Part shown: positions 54,295 to 62,373 of the stretch, one piece after another
Numbering within the stretch: position 1 is the first letter of the stretch
Layout of the letters: each line of letters opens with the position of its first letter
Assembly: GCA_048270225.1 (NCBI GenBank)
Contig: JBLWTG010000007.1
Span: 155,180 to 219,179, forward strand
From: Allopusillimonas sp048270225
GTDB lineage: Bacteria; Pseudomonadota; Gammaproteobacteria; Burkholderiales; Burkholderiaceae_B
DNA: 64,000 nucleotides
Direction: 5' to 3'
The notes under the pieces: model-generated
What the model saw: only the letters and a program-made list of their open reading frames with translations
Database searches by the model: none
Told to the model about the DNA's origin: nothing
Program-made: the position numbers and the translations under genes

Positions 54295-55125
54295 TTAGCG
54301 GCCCGAGAAGTTCGGCACTCGCTTCTGCGCAAACGCCTGAAAACCTTCTGCGTAGTCCTGCGTAGTTCTCAATGATCGGCCGAGGTTTTCCGCGATCGCG
54401 AGACTCTCATAGGCGCTTGTACCCGACGAGCGGATGAGCGCATCGCGCAACGCCTGAACCGCCAAAGGAGCGTTACGTGCTATCTTCAACGCCATAACCG
54501 TCGCTGTTTCATCCAGCAAATCCCGCGGTACCAGCTTGTTGACCAGGCCGATGCGCAACGCCTCGTCGGCCGTAACGGGCTCGCCAGTCAGCAGCATCTC
54601 TAGCGCATGACCCACGCCGACGATGCGCGGCAGCCAGTACACTGCGCCGCTGGTAGGGATGATCCCGCGCGTCACCTCGGGCAATGCGAATACAGTATCT
54701 TCGGTCGCTATGCGCACGTCGCAGGACAACGCTAGCTCCAGTCCGCCACCGCTCACCCGCCCATGCAGCGCAGCAATTACTGGTCTTCCCAGATCGGGCG
54801 GCGGTATATACATCAATCTGCGCCTCTCGCCCGGCAAGGCCTCGTACGCGTGCGCAGTCTGCAGTTCGTCAGCATCCAGTCCGACGGCGACCTCGGGTAG
54901 ATAACCGAAACCAGAATGCGTCTCGCCGATATCCATACCAGAGCAGAAACTCGGCCCTGCGCCCGACAGGATGGCAACATGCAGCCCGCGTGACAGCATG
55001 ACGTCCTGCCAAATTTGGTGAAGTCGCCGCATCGCCTGAGGGTTGAGCGCGTTGTGCCGCCGAGGCCGATTCAGCGTGATACGCGCGATGCGATCCTCTA
55101 TCTCATAGCCGACTACATCTCTCAT
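54295..55125 (-). CDS. Enoyl-CoA hydratase/isomerase family protein
   Basis: 276 residues, ATG 55125 with GGGAGGG upstream. CoA/oxyanion segments FCSGMDIGETHS and HGRVSGGGLELALSCD are normal; both hydratase acids are present: Glu130 (GGGLEL) and Glu150 (FALPEVTRG). So, unlike the crotonase pair of the TRAP operon, a classical hydratase or isomerase role is acceptable. A ~20-residue insert (YLPEVAVGLDADELQTAH) follows the first pocket segment. It overlaps the start of decayed CoA-transferase sequence upstream by four bases. Confidence 0.9.
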   Translation of the reverse strand: MRDVVGYEIEDRIARITLNRPRRHNALNPQAMRRLHQIWQDVMLSRGLHVAILSGAGPSFCSGMDIGETHSGFGYLPEVAVGLDADELQTAHAYEALPGERRRLMYIPPPDLGRPVIAALHGRVSGGGLELALSCDVRIATEDTVFALPEVTRGIIPTSGAVYWLPRIVGVGHALEMLLTGEPVTADEALRIGLVNKLVPRDLLDETATVMALKIARNAPLAVQALRDALIRSSGTSAYESLAIAENLGRSLRTTQDYAEGFQAFAQKRVPNFSGR

Positions 55126-55790
55126 CTTCGTTCCCTCCCCGTGATCTCTGCGATCGCAAGTACCTGGCTGGTACAGACTTCCATGTCTTTAAATTGCTCG
55201 AACCACTCGTCGCGAGTACACGCCAGAAAAATACGGCGCAACTCGGTCCGAGCCTCCTCTTGTTGCTCTTCCCCACCATATTGCGGCTCAGTCCATACTG
55301 GCCGCCCCAGAGCATGGCAACGGTTGCTATAGAAATGCCTTTCAATCGTCGAGATGGTGATAAAACCCCCAGGCGAAGACTCGTAAATGTCCGCCCAGAG
55401 GGAGCGGCCGTTGTGGCGCTCTTCGCCACGGGTGGGTACCGTGCCACTACCGAGGCAGGTGGACAATGCCGTCACCGCCAGCGAGTAAGCACTGCCGAAA
55501 GTGCGATGTCAATGTACTCGCCCCCGTCTGTCTGTTCGACGCGACGCAGTGCCAACAAAATGCCAATTGCGGCCATTTGTGCGGCAATCAGGTCGGACAG
55601 CTACGGGCCAGTCATTGGAAGCACAATGTCGCGCCGCCCTATCAGATCCAGTTCGAGGAAGATCACGCGCCTCTCGGGCGACTTCAGGTCGCTAGACAGA
55701 CCACGCTTGTTGCGATTGATCATCATGTGGCGCGACAACACCTTGAATGAGCGGCTCGACGAGGCGGCAGTCGACTCCGTTGCGTGTATC
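55122..55790 (-). pseudogene. CaiB/BaiF (family III) CoA-transferase relic
   Basis: Minus-strand pieces in order: NRNKRGLSSDLKSPE (near 55700; the conserved NRNKRS..LDLK block), MTGP followed by a TAG at 55601-55603 (in the place of YGPTGPY), LSDLIAAQMAAIGILLALRR and GGEYIDIALS, a second stop and frame change near 55480, then an open stretch to 55122 with GTVPTRGEERHNG, YGGEEQQEEARTELRRIF and TRDEWFEQFKD. About 200 residues remain of ~390, with an internal deletion between the first two blocks. The gene is dead; it once fed CoA transfer in this operon. Confidence 0.85.
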
Positions 55791-55802
55791 CTCGATATTT
55801 AT

Positions 55803-56217
55803 CTCGTCAGTGCCAATAATAGCTTTCCGCCGCAATGCAAGTAGCCAACCAGTTGTACTTCGGGTACTCGCGCATTGACGAAATTGATCTCGCAGAAGCG
55901 CACCATGTTGACGTCGATGTTCCAGTAGCGCGCCAATGTACTGCTGTGATAGCCGATCACCTCTAACATGCCAATCATGTCCATGTAGCTACCTACGCCA
56001 CCGCACTCCCCGGGCAGCGTATTGGCGAACAAGCCCTGCTGCCGATCAATTCCACCAGCTCCTTCGGAAAGCGCTTTTCTTCGTCATGGAGGCGCAAATA
56101 ATCGGGTGTGGCGTGCTGCGTTAGTACGCGACTCACGCTTTCGCGGAACTCGAACTGCTCTGGTGTCAGATAGGGCGCAAGGTCAAGGTAGCCCATCAGT
56201 CTCTCGAGTTTTTCCAT
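55803..56217 (-). pseudogene. Acyl-CoA dehydrogenase relic
   Basis: From ATG 56217 the frame encodes an acyl-CoA dehydrogenase N-terminus (LTPEQFEFRESVSRVL, DEEKRFPKELVELIG). At about 56045 the frame shifts; the continuation GLFANTLPGECGGVGSYMD and MLEVIGYHSSTLARYW lies in another frame. It then jumps to a middle-domain block, RVPEVQLVGYLHCGGKLLLAL, showing a large internal deletion, and the flavin/C-terminal domain is missing. So one frameshift and two deletions have killed the gene. It sits 31 bases downstream of the GH88/105-like gene. Confidence 0.82.
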
Positions 56218-56248
56218 CAAGGATCTCGTCGCTGCAGGGTGAATTCGT

Positions 56249-57277
56249 TCAGGCTATCTTCAACTTGAGCACGTTCATATCACGCACGTTTACATCGTTG
56301 GCCACAAGCGAGTAAAGGCTGGCAAGGAAACCTTGTCCGTAAGGATTGGCCGAACTCAAATAGCAAGGATTCGGACTGCCCACGTTGACGATCAACGGGC
56401 CCTTCTGCTGATGATGCAGCGTACCGTCTCGCAGATCGAAGTGATGGCGCAACACGTACTCTAGCGCGCGCACGCCTGCCTCCTCGTAAGACTTTTCCAA
56501 TAAGCCCAGCTGCCATCCCTTAACGAATCCGTAGCCGATCATTACTGTCGCACTACTGTCTATCAAAGAGTAGCTGTCATCTACCGTTGCTCGCCAGAAG
56601 CCGTTTTCCTGCAAGGCCAACAGACTTTCGCAGCTCTTACGAAACATGGTAAGGAGCTGGTCGCTTGGCTGCATAATCTCGAGAGTATCCACCACCCCCG
56701 CTAGCCACCACCCGTTGGCGCGCCCCCAGGCAGTGCCGTCGATCCAGATGTCGACCTTGCAGTAGCTGTCTTCCTCGGGTACCGCAGCATTAAGCACGTG
56801 GCGGATCAGACCGGAAGGCGTAGCCAGCAATTCGTATGTACGCACTAGGTCGGAGAGCGCCCTATCGTCCTCACCCATTATCACCAATGAAGGAGGGACC
56901 ATGTAGGCGGTGTCCGCAAAGATCCATCCCGGCGTGCTCGGGGCAGTGGAGAACACCGGAGCCCCGGCCACTTCTACTCGCTCCTTCAGATAAATAGACA
57001 GCGCTTCGCGCGCCTCCTTTTCGTATCCCGCCAATACAAGCGGGCGGATACGTGACATCGAATCGCTGATGTTCGGGTGCGCAACAATTCGTCCAATCGG
57101 ATTTTTGCTACGCGGGATGTTGCCGGTGCCTGAGAGAGTGTGCCTGAGCTGCTCATCGAGCATCGCGGTATGCCCAGATAAGTGCATGCCGTTGAGCATG
57201 GCGGCATGCTTGCCGCCAGTATCGATAGGCTCGCGCAGGCCGCGCTCTAGAATCTTACGAACTATAGTTTCTGACAT
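56249..57277 (-). CDS. Glycoside hydrolase family 88/105-like protein
   Basis: 342 residues, mostly helical, resembling the (alpha/alpha)6 unsaturated glucuronyl/rhamnogalacturonyl hydrolases (YteR/YesR, UGL). Visible family marks: WIFADTAYMVPPSL (cf. the conserved Asp of the D-x-x-F/Y-M segment), WIDGTAWGRANGWWLAGVVD (the WGR-x-NGW block), SSATVMIGYGFVKG, and a C-terminal SSANPYGQGFLASLY. Those enzymes remove an unsaturated uronic acid by hydrating its vinyl ether bond. No signal peptide, so it acts in the cytosol. It overlaps the CoA transferase stop by 16 bases. A sugar hydrolase within an acyl-CoA operon is unusual. Confidence 0.78.
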   Translation of the reverse strand: MSETIVRKILERGLREPIDTGGKHAAMLNGMHLSGHTAMLDEQLRHTLSGTGNIPRSKNPIGRIVAHPNISDSMSRIRPLVLAGYEKEAREALSIYLKERVEVAGAPVFSTAPSTPGWIFADTAYMVPPSLVIMGEDDRALSDLVRTYELLATPSGLIRHVLNAAVPEEDSYCKVDIWIDGTAWGRANGWWLAGVVDTLEIMQPSDQLLTMFRKSCESLLALQENGFWRATVDDSYSLIDSSATVMIGYGFVKGWQLGLLEKSYEEAGVRALEYVLRHHFDLRDGTLHHQQKGPLIVNVGSPNPCYLSSANPYGQGFLASLYSLVANDVNVRDMNVLKLKIA

Positions 57278-58884
57278 GAGGAAAGAGTCCTAGAATTAAA
57301 GGAAAGCTGCATGGGCTCTGGAATGAAAAGGCGCGTATCCATCACACGGCAATCTGTTGCTACAGATAGCGTGAAACCTATGTGTGGACGGATTTGGGTG
57401 TCGATATCTATACCTGGAGCTACTTCAGTTAGAACGAGACCTCGCTCAGATAGTGCCAGTACGCAGCGCTCGGTAATCACACGCACTTGCGCACCACGCG
57501 CGAAGGCCGTTGGACCATGTAAATTAACCTGCTCAATGGTGGACAGCAGTTTGCGATGACGGCCTTCACGCACTATGCGCAGCACAGGCCCAGCTACGGT
57601 GTCACACTCAATTTCTATTTCAAGGGAACCACTGGTCAGCGTTCCGCACAAGAGAATCTTGCGCGTGCGGAAAACAATATCCATAAAGCCACCTGGCCCT
57701 CGGATAGCACCGTTGAAGCGTGCCACGTTTACGCTGCCCGCGCCGTCGATCTGCGCGAAGCCCAGCAGCGTCGCATCAAGCCCGCCACCGTGATAGAAAT
57801 CCAGCAAGTCAGCCGAATCGATAATAGCTTGCGGATTGAAGTGCGCACCGAAAGCACCGGTCTGGCCCGGAATGCCCATGGCCGGAATGCCGCCCAGCGC
57901 ACCGTGCTCGACGCTAAACGTCAACTCGTCCAGCAGGCCTTCCTCTGCCGCAATGGCGGGGAGTTGCGAGCCGATTCCCACGCCAAGATTCACCACATCA
58001 CCACTCTCTAGTTCCATTGCTGCCCGGCGCAGGATGACCTTCTGATGATTAAGCGGCATTAATTGGGGTTTTTGTTCGTTGCGCAGCGCACCAGTGAAGG
58101 CTGGTTCACTACCGATCTGCGTCTGGATTGCATTCTCGTCGACCACCACTGCATCGACCCATATGCCGGGAATTTCCACTTGGCGAGGATGCAGTGTGCC
58201 GCGCGGCACTATAGACTTGACCACCGCGATCACGCGGCCACCGCACGTGCGCGCCGCCATCGCCATATGCCGTACACCGCCGGAAATCGGCTCGTCTTCA
58301 AGGCTGATATTTCCATCCTCATCTGCAACCGAGCCGCGCACGATGGCGATGTCGAATTTCATGCTGCGGACAAGAATGCAATCGTCGCCGCCCACATTAA
58401 CCCGCTGTATTAAGTCCAACGGCTCCGCATCGGGATGTACCCGGACGTCGCCAGCGTCAGGCGATGTCGGATCGAAGTAAGTACCCATGCCCACCTGCGT
58501 CAATAGACCTGGCGAGCGAGCGGCACATTCACGCATCCAACGATACATCACGCCCATAGGCAGCACGTAAGTTTGGACGTCGTTGACCATGGCGCTGCCC
58601 ACGAGCTTCGGCGTGTCGCGTATGTTATAGGACGACGCTATCAGTCTCCGCACCATACCTTTACCGGCCAAGTGCTCGAGACCCGTGGTCGCGCCGGTAG
58701 CCGACCAGCCAGTGCGGCAAGGACTCACCACCGTTAGCGCGCGAGGTTCACCGGTGTCGTTGAACCGCTTTTCCAGCGCGGCAAGCACGGTTTCAGTGGA
58801 GAGCAGCGACACCACCCCACAGATAGCAATTGTGTCACCGGAGCTCACCAACTGCACAGCCTCAGCTGCCCGCATAATTTTCAT
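57262..58884 (-). CDS. Fused acyl-CoA:carboxylate CoA transferase (YdiF/Pct-like), second copy
   Basis: 540 residues from ATG 58884, seven bases after the Bug stop; longer starts would run into the Bug gene. Same plan as the protein at 30572: GDTIAICGVV start, CGGRVIAVVKSIVPRGT, and the catalytic Glu326 in FSVEHGALGG, with VNLGVGIG ahead of it. Homology is full length but divergence is considerable, so the substrates may differ. Predicted to place CoA on a carboxylate captured by the Bug protein encoded just upstream. Confidence 0.9.
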   Translation of the reverse strand: MKIMRAAEAVQLVSSGDTIAICGVVSLLSTETVLAALEKRFNDTGEPRALTVVSPCRTGWSATGATTGLEHLAGKGMVRRLIASSYNIRDTPKLVGSAMVNDVQTYVLPMGVMYRWMRECAARSPGLLTQVGMGTYFDPTSPDAGDVRVHPDAEPLDLIQRVNVGGDDCILVRSMKFDIAIVRGSVADEDGNISLEDEPISGGVRHMAMAARTCGGRVIAVVKSIVPRGTLHPRQVEIPGIWVDAVVVDENAIQTQIGSEPAFTGALRNEQKPQLMPLNHQKVILRRAAMELESGDVVNLGVGIGSQLPAIAAEEGLLDELTFSVEHGALGGIPAMGIPGQTGAFGAHFNPQAIIDSADLLDFYHGGGLDATLLGFAQIDGAGSVNVARFNGAIRGPGGFMDIVFRTRKILLCGTLTSGSLEIEIECDTVAGPVLRIVREGRHRKLLSTIEQVNLHGPTAFARGAQVRVITERCVLALSERGLVLTEVAPGIDIDTQIRPHIGFTLSVATDCRVMDTRLFIPEPMQLSFNSRTLSSCQKL

Positions 58885-58891
58885 GATATTT

Positions 58892-59866
58892 TTATTCTGC
58901 TTTAAGTTTGGCATAGCGCACCACCTTTTCCCAGCGCTTGATCTCGCTGCGGATATAGGCGTCAAAATCCTGTGGGGTATTTGGTGAAAACTCGGCCCCC
59001 ATACTCACCATGCGTGTGCTTATTTCTGGCAGCGCCATGATCTTCGTGATCTCGGCGTTCAGACGTTCGACGATCTCCGAAGGAGTTCCCGCAGGGGCCA
59101 GGAGCCCTGCCCAAGCTACGGCATCGTAGCCAGGCACGCCAGATTCAGCAATTGTCGGCAGATCGGGCACGGCAGGCGAGCGATTCTTGGAGCTCACGGC
59201 CAGCGCGTGCAAGCGGCCTTGCTTGACCTGCGGCAGCACCGAAACCATCGAAGCAAGCATCATGTCCACCTGGGCGCCGAGTAGGCCTACCTCAGCCGGG
59301 GCGCTGCCCTTATAAGGAACGTGAACCATCTCGACATTGGCCATGCTTGCAAGCATCGCTGCAGCCAAATGTTGCGATGAACCGTTTCCTCCGGAGGCGT
59401 AGGTAACCGAGCCCGGCTTGGATCTGGCTAACTCTAGCAGTTCCTCGACGTTCTTGACCTGGAGAGAAGGACGCACTACCAACAGACTAGGCTGCTTTAA
59501 CAACAACATGATAGGCTGGAAGTCCTTCAATGTGTCATAGGGTAGGTTTTTATAGAGAGAAACATTGCTCGCATGGCCGGGCGCCACGATGACCAGCGTG
59601 TACCCGTCTGGCTCCGCGCGCGCCACGGCCCTAGAACCAACAATTCCATTGGCACCGGCCCGATTCTCTACGACCACCTGGGTGTTCAACATAGGGCCAA
59701 GGTGTTGTGCGATCATGCGAGCAATAATGTCGGTGGTGCCGCCAGCCGCGAAAGGAACGACAAGGGTGATAGGCTTGAAAGATGGCCATGGCGTCTGAGC
59801 CGCGGCGAGCGTCAAGCCAAAAGCCCATACTGTTAAGGCGCGAAAAAGAAACTGAATGACTCGCAT
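58892..59866 (-). CDS. Bug-family (TctC-like) solute receptor
   Basis: 324 residues, GGAGA before ATG 59866. Signal peptide FLFRALTVWAFGLTLAAAQ. Motifs: ITLVVPFAAGGTTDIIARMI, ENRAGANGIVGSRAVA, AEPDGYTLVIVAPG, SLYKNLPYDTLKDFQP, HVPYKGSAPAEVGLLGAQVD. Periplasmic carboxylate receptor and first gene of the second minus-strand operon. The absence of TctAB in the window means transport, if any, relies on genes elsewhere. Confidence 0.93.
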   Translation of the reverse strand: MRVIQFLFRALTVWAFGLTLAAAQTPWPSFKPITLVVPFAAGGTTDIIARMIAQHLGPMLNTQVVVENRAGANGIVGSRAVARAEPDGYTLVIVAPGHASNVSLYKNLPYDTLKDFQPIMLLLKQPSLLVVRPSLQVKNVEELLELARSKPGSVTYASGGNGSSQHLAAAMLASMANVEMVHVPYKGSAPAEVGLLGAQVDMMLASMVSVLPQVKQGRLHALAVSSKNRSPAVPDLPTIAESGVPGYDAVAWAGLLAPAGTPSEIVERLNAEITKIMALPEISTRMVSMGAEFSPNTPQDFDAYIRSEIKRWEKVVRYAKLKAE

Positions 59867-60379
59867 GGTATGTCTCCGTATATTTTTTTAGTCCTCTGCA
59901 GCTGGGTCACATCTCTGCACAAATTGTATAGAGCCGAACTTTGCTGGGCCATTGCCGTTTCGATGGCGCCCTATGTCTTTTGATTAATCTAGATGAGGGT
60001 TGAGTTGAATAACCTCGAGAGGCATTGGCGCACCTCCCACCTCCGCCATTCCGGCAGCCGGTCGAGATGTACCACGAGTGTAGGTTCGTTGACGGCCGCC
60101 AGCGGGTAGGCAAATTCCACGTGCACACGCAGGAGGATCTGTGGAGCGCAAAGGTGTGGCAATCGGGCCATGGTGGTCGAGTCAAGGGAGAATAATGACA
60201 ATGTGTTTTAACGTGTACATGAAGCTCGATAGCCACGCATTAACACTAACGCATAGGGCATCCCAAAAATGGCATTTGCGGCCCGGAGCACTGGCTCCTA
60301 TCATCTCCAACAAGAAAACTAGTACCCAATGAATGTTCTTCACGGGTAAAGCCGCTTATAAAATTGGAAACGATGCATC
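59867..60379. other. 513-bp divergent intergenic region
   Basis: Lies between the start of the minus-strand Bug operon and the start of the dehydrogenase at 60380, so it should hold both promoters. A minus-strand open frame at 59989-60201 has no clear family match and no good ribosome site. I see no repeat or operator that stands out. Confidence 0.4.
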
Positions 60380-61279
60380 ATGAAACTAGGATTAATTGGG
60401 GTTGGCAATATTGGTTTTCACTTCGCTAATCGCCTACTTGAGGCTGGACATGAACTGTTCATCAATGATGCGAACCCTCAGGCGGTAGAGCATTCGGTTG
60501 CCAAGGGTGCTCAGGCAGTTTCAAGCGCGAAGGAGCTTGCTTCGGTAGTTGAAACAGTGCTGTTGTGTCTGCCGATCCCGCAGATAGTCAAGGAAGTGAC
60601 CACGGGAAAGGGCGGTGTTATCAACGGCACGAGTGTTAAAACCGTGCTGGATCTCTCTACGACGGGTCCATCCGTCACCACTGAAGTGGCCCAGCTTCTT
60701 GCTGAGCAAGGAATCGCCATGATCGGTGCGCCTGTTAGTGGGGGTACAGTAGCAGCGGAGAAGGGTACCTTGGCAGTGATGTCAGCCGGCCCCCGTGAGG
60801 CTTTCGAACAGGTTGAACCGATTCTCAAGGTAATCGGTAAGAATATCTTCTATCTTGGCGAGGACCCTAGCCTTGGCCAGACTATGAAGATCATCAACAA
60901 CACGCTCTACGCTACCTCGCTAATCGCAAGTAGCGAAGCACTGATCTACGGCGTCAAAGCAGGACTGGACGCCGAAACGATGTTGAGTGCCCTGAACGTT
61001 TCGAGCGGACGGTCCTTTGCAACGCTCGAGCGCATTCCGCAATGTGTTCTAAATAGATCCTTCCCTGTGCGATTCACCACTTTACTTCTTCACAAGGACG
61101 TGAAGATGTGCATCGAAGAGGCAGAAAAACTTGGCATCACGATGATGGTTCCTGGTCTGGTGCGTCAGTTGCTGGCTTTCGCCATCGCCCAGGGCGATGG
61201 CGCCAAAGACAATGCATCCATTATTCAGCATTTTGAAAAATGGGCTGGTGTGCAGTTTGGTTCTGAAAACAAAACCTGA
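60380..61279 (+). CDS. 3-Hydroxyisobutyrate dehydrogenase-family reductase
   Basis: 299 residues. N-terminal LIGVGNIGFHFANRLLEAGH is the GxGxxG fold, with Asp30 at the end of beta2 pointing to NAD; DLSTTGPS and GAPVSGGTVAAEKGT are the substrate-binding signatures of beta-hydroxyacid dehydrogenases; catalytic Lys170 is in GQTMKIINN. Members oxidise 3-hydroxyisobutyrate, tartronate semialdehyde/glycerate, or similar. It stands ahead of a decayed Bug gene, DUF1185 and a 2-hydroxyacid dehydrogenase, all on the plus strand. Confidence 0.92.
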   Translation: MKLGLIGVGNIGFHFANRLLEAGHELFINDANPQAVEHSVAKGAQAVSSAKELASVVETVLLCLPIPQIVKEVTTGKGGVINGTSVKTVLDLSTTGPSVTTEVAQLLAEQGIAMIGAPVSGGTVAAEKGTLAVMSAGPREAFEQVEPILKVIGKNIFYLGEDPSLGQTMKIINNTLYATSLIASSEALIYGVKAGLDAETMLSALNVSSGRSFATLERIPQCVLNRSFPVRFTTLLLHKDVKMCIEEAEKLGITMMVPGLVRQLLAFAIAQGDGAKDNASIIQHFEKWAGVQFGSENKT

Positions 61280-61317
61280 ATACTTTCTTTAGAGGAGACT
61301 GATCATTAGACTTTTCG

Positions 61318-61550
61318 ACCTGTGATCGCTGCCGCGGCGCTTGTTGCGCCCTGATCTCCCAAGCCATACTTCCCGAAAAGCCGCTACATGAAATTGTTCC
61401 TTTCCCGTCGGAGAGCATCACTGATGCCGTTGCAGGTATGCTCAGAGAGAGTATGAGTGTCGTCGTGTCAGTACCGATGCGAGTAACGTCTATTCATTCA
61501 AATCTTTATCCTACGACCCGTGGAAAGGCCTCGCCGCACTAGTCTGTGAC
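61318..61550 (+). pseudogene. Bug-family receptor relic
   Basis: Between the dehydrogenase and the DUF1185 gene the plus strand encodes broken Bug pieces. From about 61348: ALISQAILPEKPLHEIVPFP then SESITDAVAGMLRESMS, matching the YP.KP...VPFPPGG.TD..AR start of mature Bug proteins; then, from 61491 in a different frame, YSFKSLSYDPWKGLAAL, matching the SLYK.LPYDP.KD..P block. The intervening ENRPGA.G and PDGY blocks are deleted. A signal-peptide-like VIAAAALVAP lies upstream in a third frame. The gene is non-functional. Confidence 0.78.
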
Positions 61551-61585
61551 GATTCAATCAACTCCTCAATACTTCGGAGACTAGA

Positions 61586-62167
61586 ATGTCCCTCATAAAT
61601 GTACGCAAGAAGCTGCTAAACATCGAAACTATCTATCACGAAAACGGTCCAACCCCTGCTGCGCCGATCAAGCAAGGCTCTATCTCTGTGGTCGTAAAAA
61701 ATCCGTTTGCTGGCAAATATATCGAAGACCTGTCACAGTTTGTTGAAGATGCGCGTGGTCTAGCCGACAAACTGGTTCCCGAACTCATTGAGGCGCTTGG
61801 CGGACAGGACGAGATTCAGGCTTACGGCAAGGGCGCAATTGTTGGCTTGGATGGAGAGCTAGAACATGGTGCTCTTTGGCACGAAGCCGGTGGATGGGCA
61901 ATGCGGAATGTGCTCAGCCAAGCCAAGTCGATTGTTCCTGCTGCAAAGGTGGTTGCCGCTGCTGGCACCCGCTTGTTCGTTCCTCTGCATCATATCGAAG
62001 CATGTTACGTCCGCAGCCACTTCAATACGATTGAAGTGGGTTACGTTGATGCGCCTCGTGCCGATGAGCTCTTTTACACGCTGGTGATGGCAACGGGTTC
62101 GCGCATACATGAACGCTTGGGTGGCTTGCGTGTGAACGATATTTCTGTGGGTGACGGTCAACGTTAA
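61586..62167 (+). CDS. DUF1185 (amino acid synthesis family) protein
   Basis: 193 residues, ATG 61586 with GGAG upstream. Family marks: IRKKLLNIETIYHENG-like start (VRKKLLNIETIYHENG), VVVKNPFAGKY, YGKGAIVGLDGELEHGA, HHIEACYVRSHFNTIEV. Proteins of this family (PF06684-type) have solved structures but no established reaction, despite the name; they are frequent beside Bug receptors and oxidoreductases in Burkholderiales. The decayed Bug gene directly upstream fits that pattern. Cytosolic, no signal peptide. Confidence 0.85.
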   Translation: MSLINVRKKLLNIETIYHENGPTPAAPIKQGSISVVVKNPFAGKYIEDLSQFVEDARGLADKLVPELIEALGGQDEIQAYGKGAIVGLDGELEHGALWHEAGGWAMRNVLSQAKSIVPAAKVVAAAGTRLFVPLHHIEACYVRSHFNTIEVGYVDAPRADELFYTLVMATGSRIHERLGGLRVNDISVGDGQR

Positions 62168-62234
62168 TACCTGACCAGGTAACGACCTTGATTAAGATCT
62201 ACGCCGTGCACCGAATCGAATGAAGGAGGTACTC

Positions 62235-62297
62235 ATGATGAATAATGAAATCGATGAAAAGGGACTCGTTAGAATCTTCGGCATGAGTATTAATTGA
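62235..62297 (+). CDS. Possible 20-residue peptide or truncated gene start
   Basis: MMNNEIDEKGLVRIFGMSIN, 20 residues, begins four bases after a perfect AAGGAGGT ribosome site, stronger than that of most genes here. It resembles nothing I can name. It could be the start of a gene whose remainder was deleted, or a short leader ahead of the hydroxyacid dehydrogenase 77 bases downstream. Confidence 0.25.
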   Translation: MMNNEIDEKGLVRIFGMSIN

Positions 62298-62373
62298 GAT
62301 AAGCACCGCTTGTAAATACGGTCTCATTTGAAATTAAACATCTTTGATAATAGAAATTATATTCTCTTGAGTT

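Noticed and set aside
59989..60201. 70-codon minus-strand frame, faintly hotdog-thioesterase-like
   Set aside because: No catalytic motif, no ribosome site, and similarity too weak to name.
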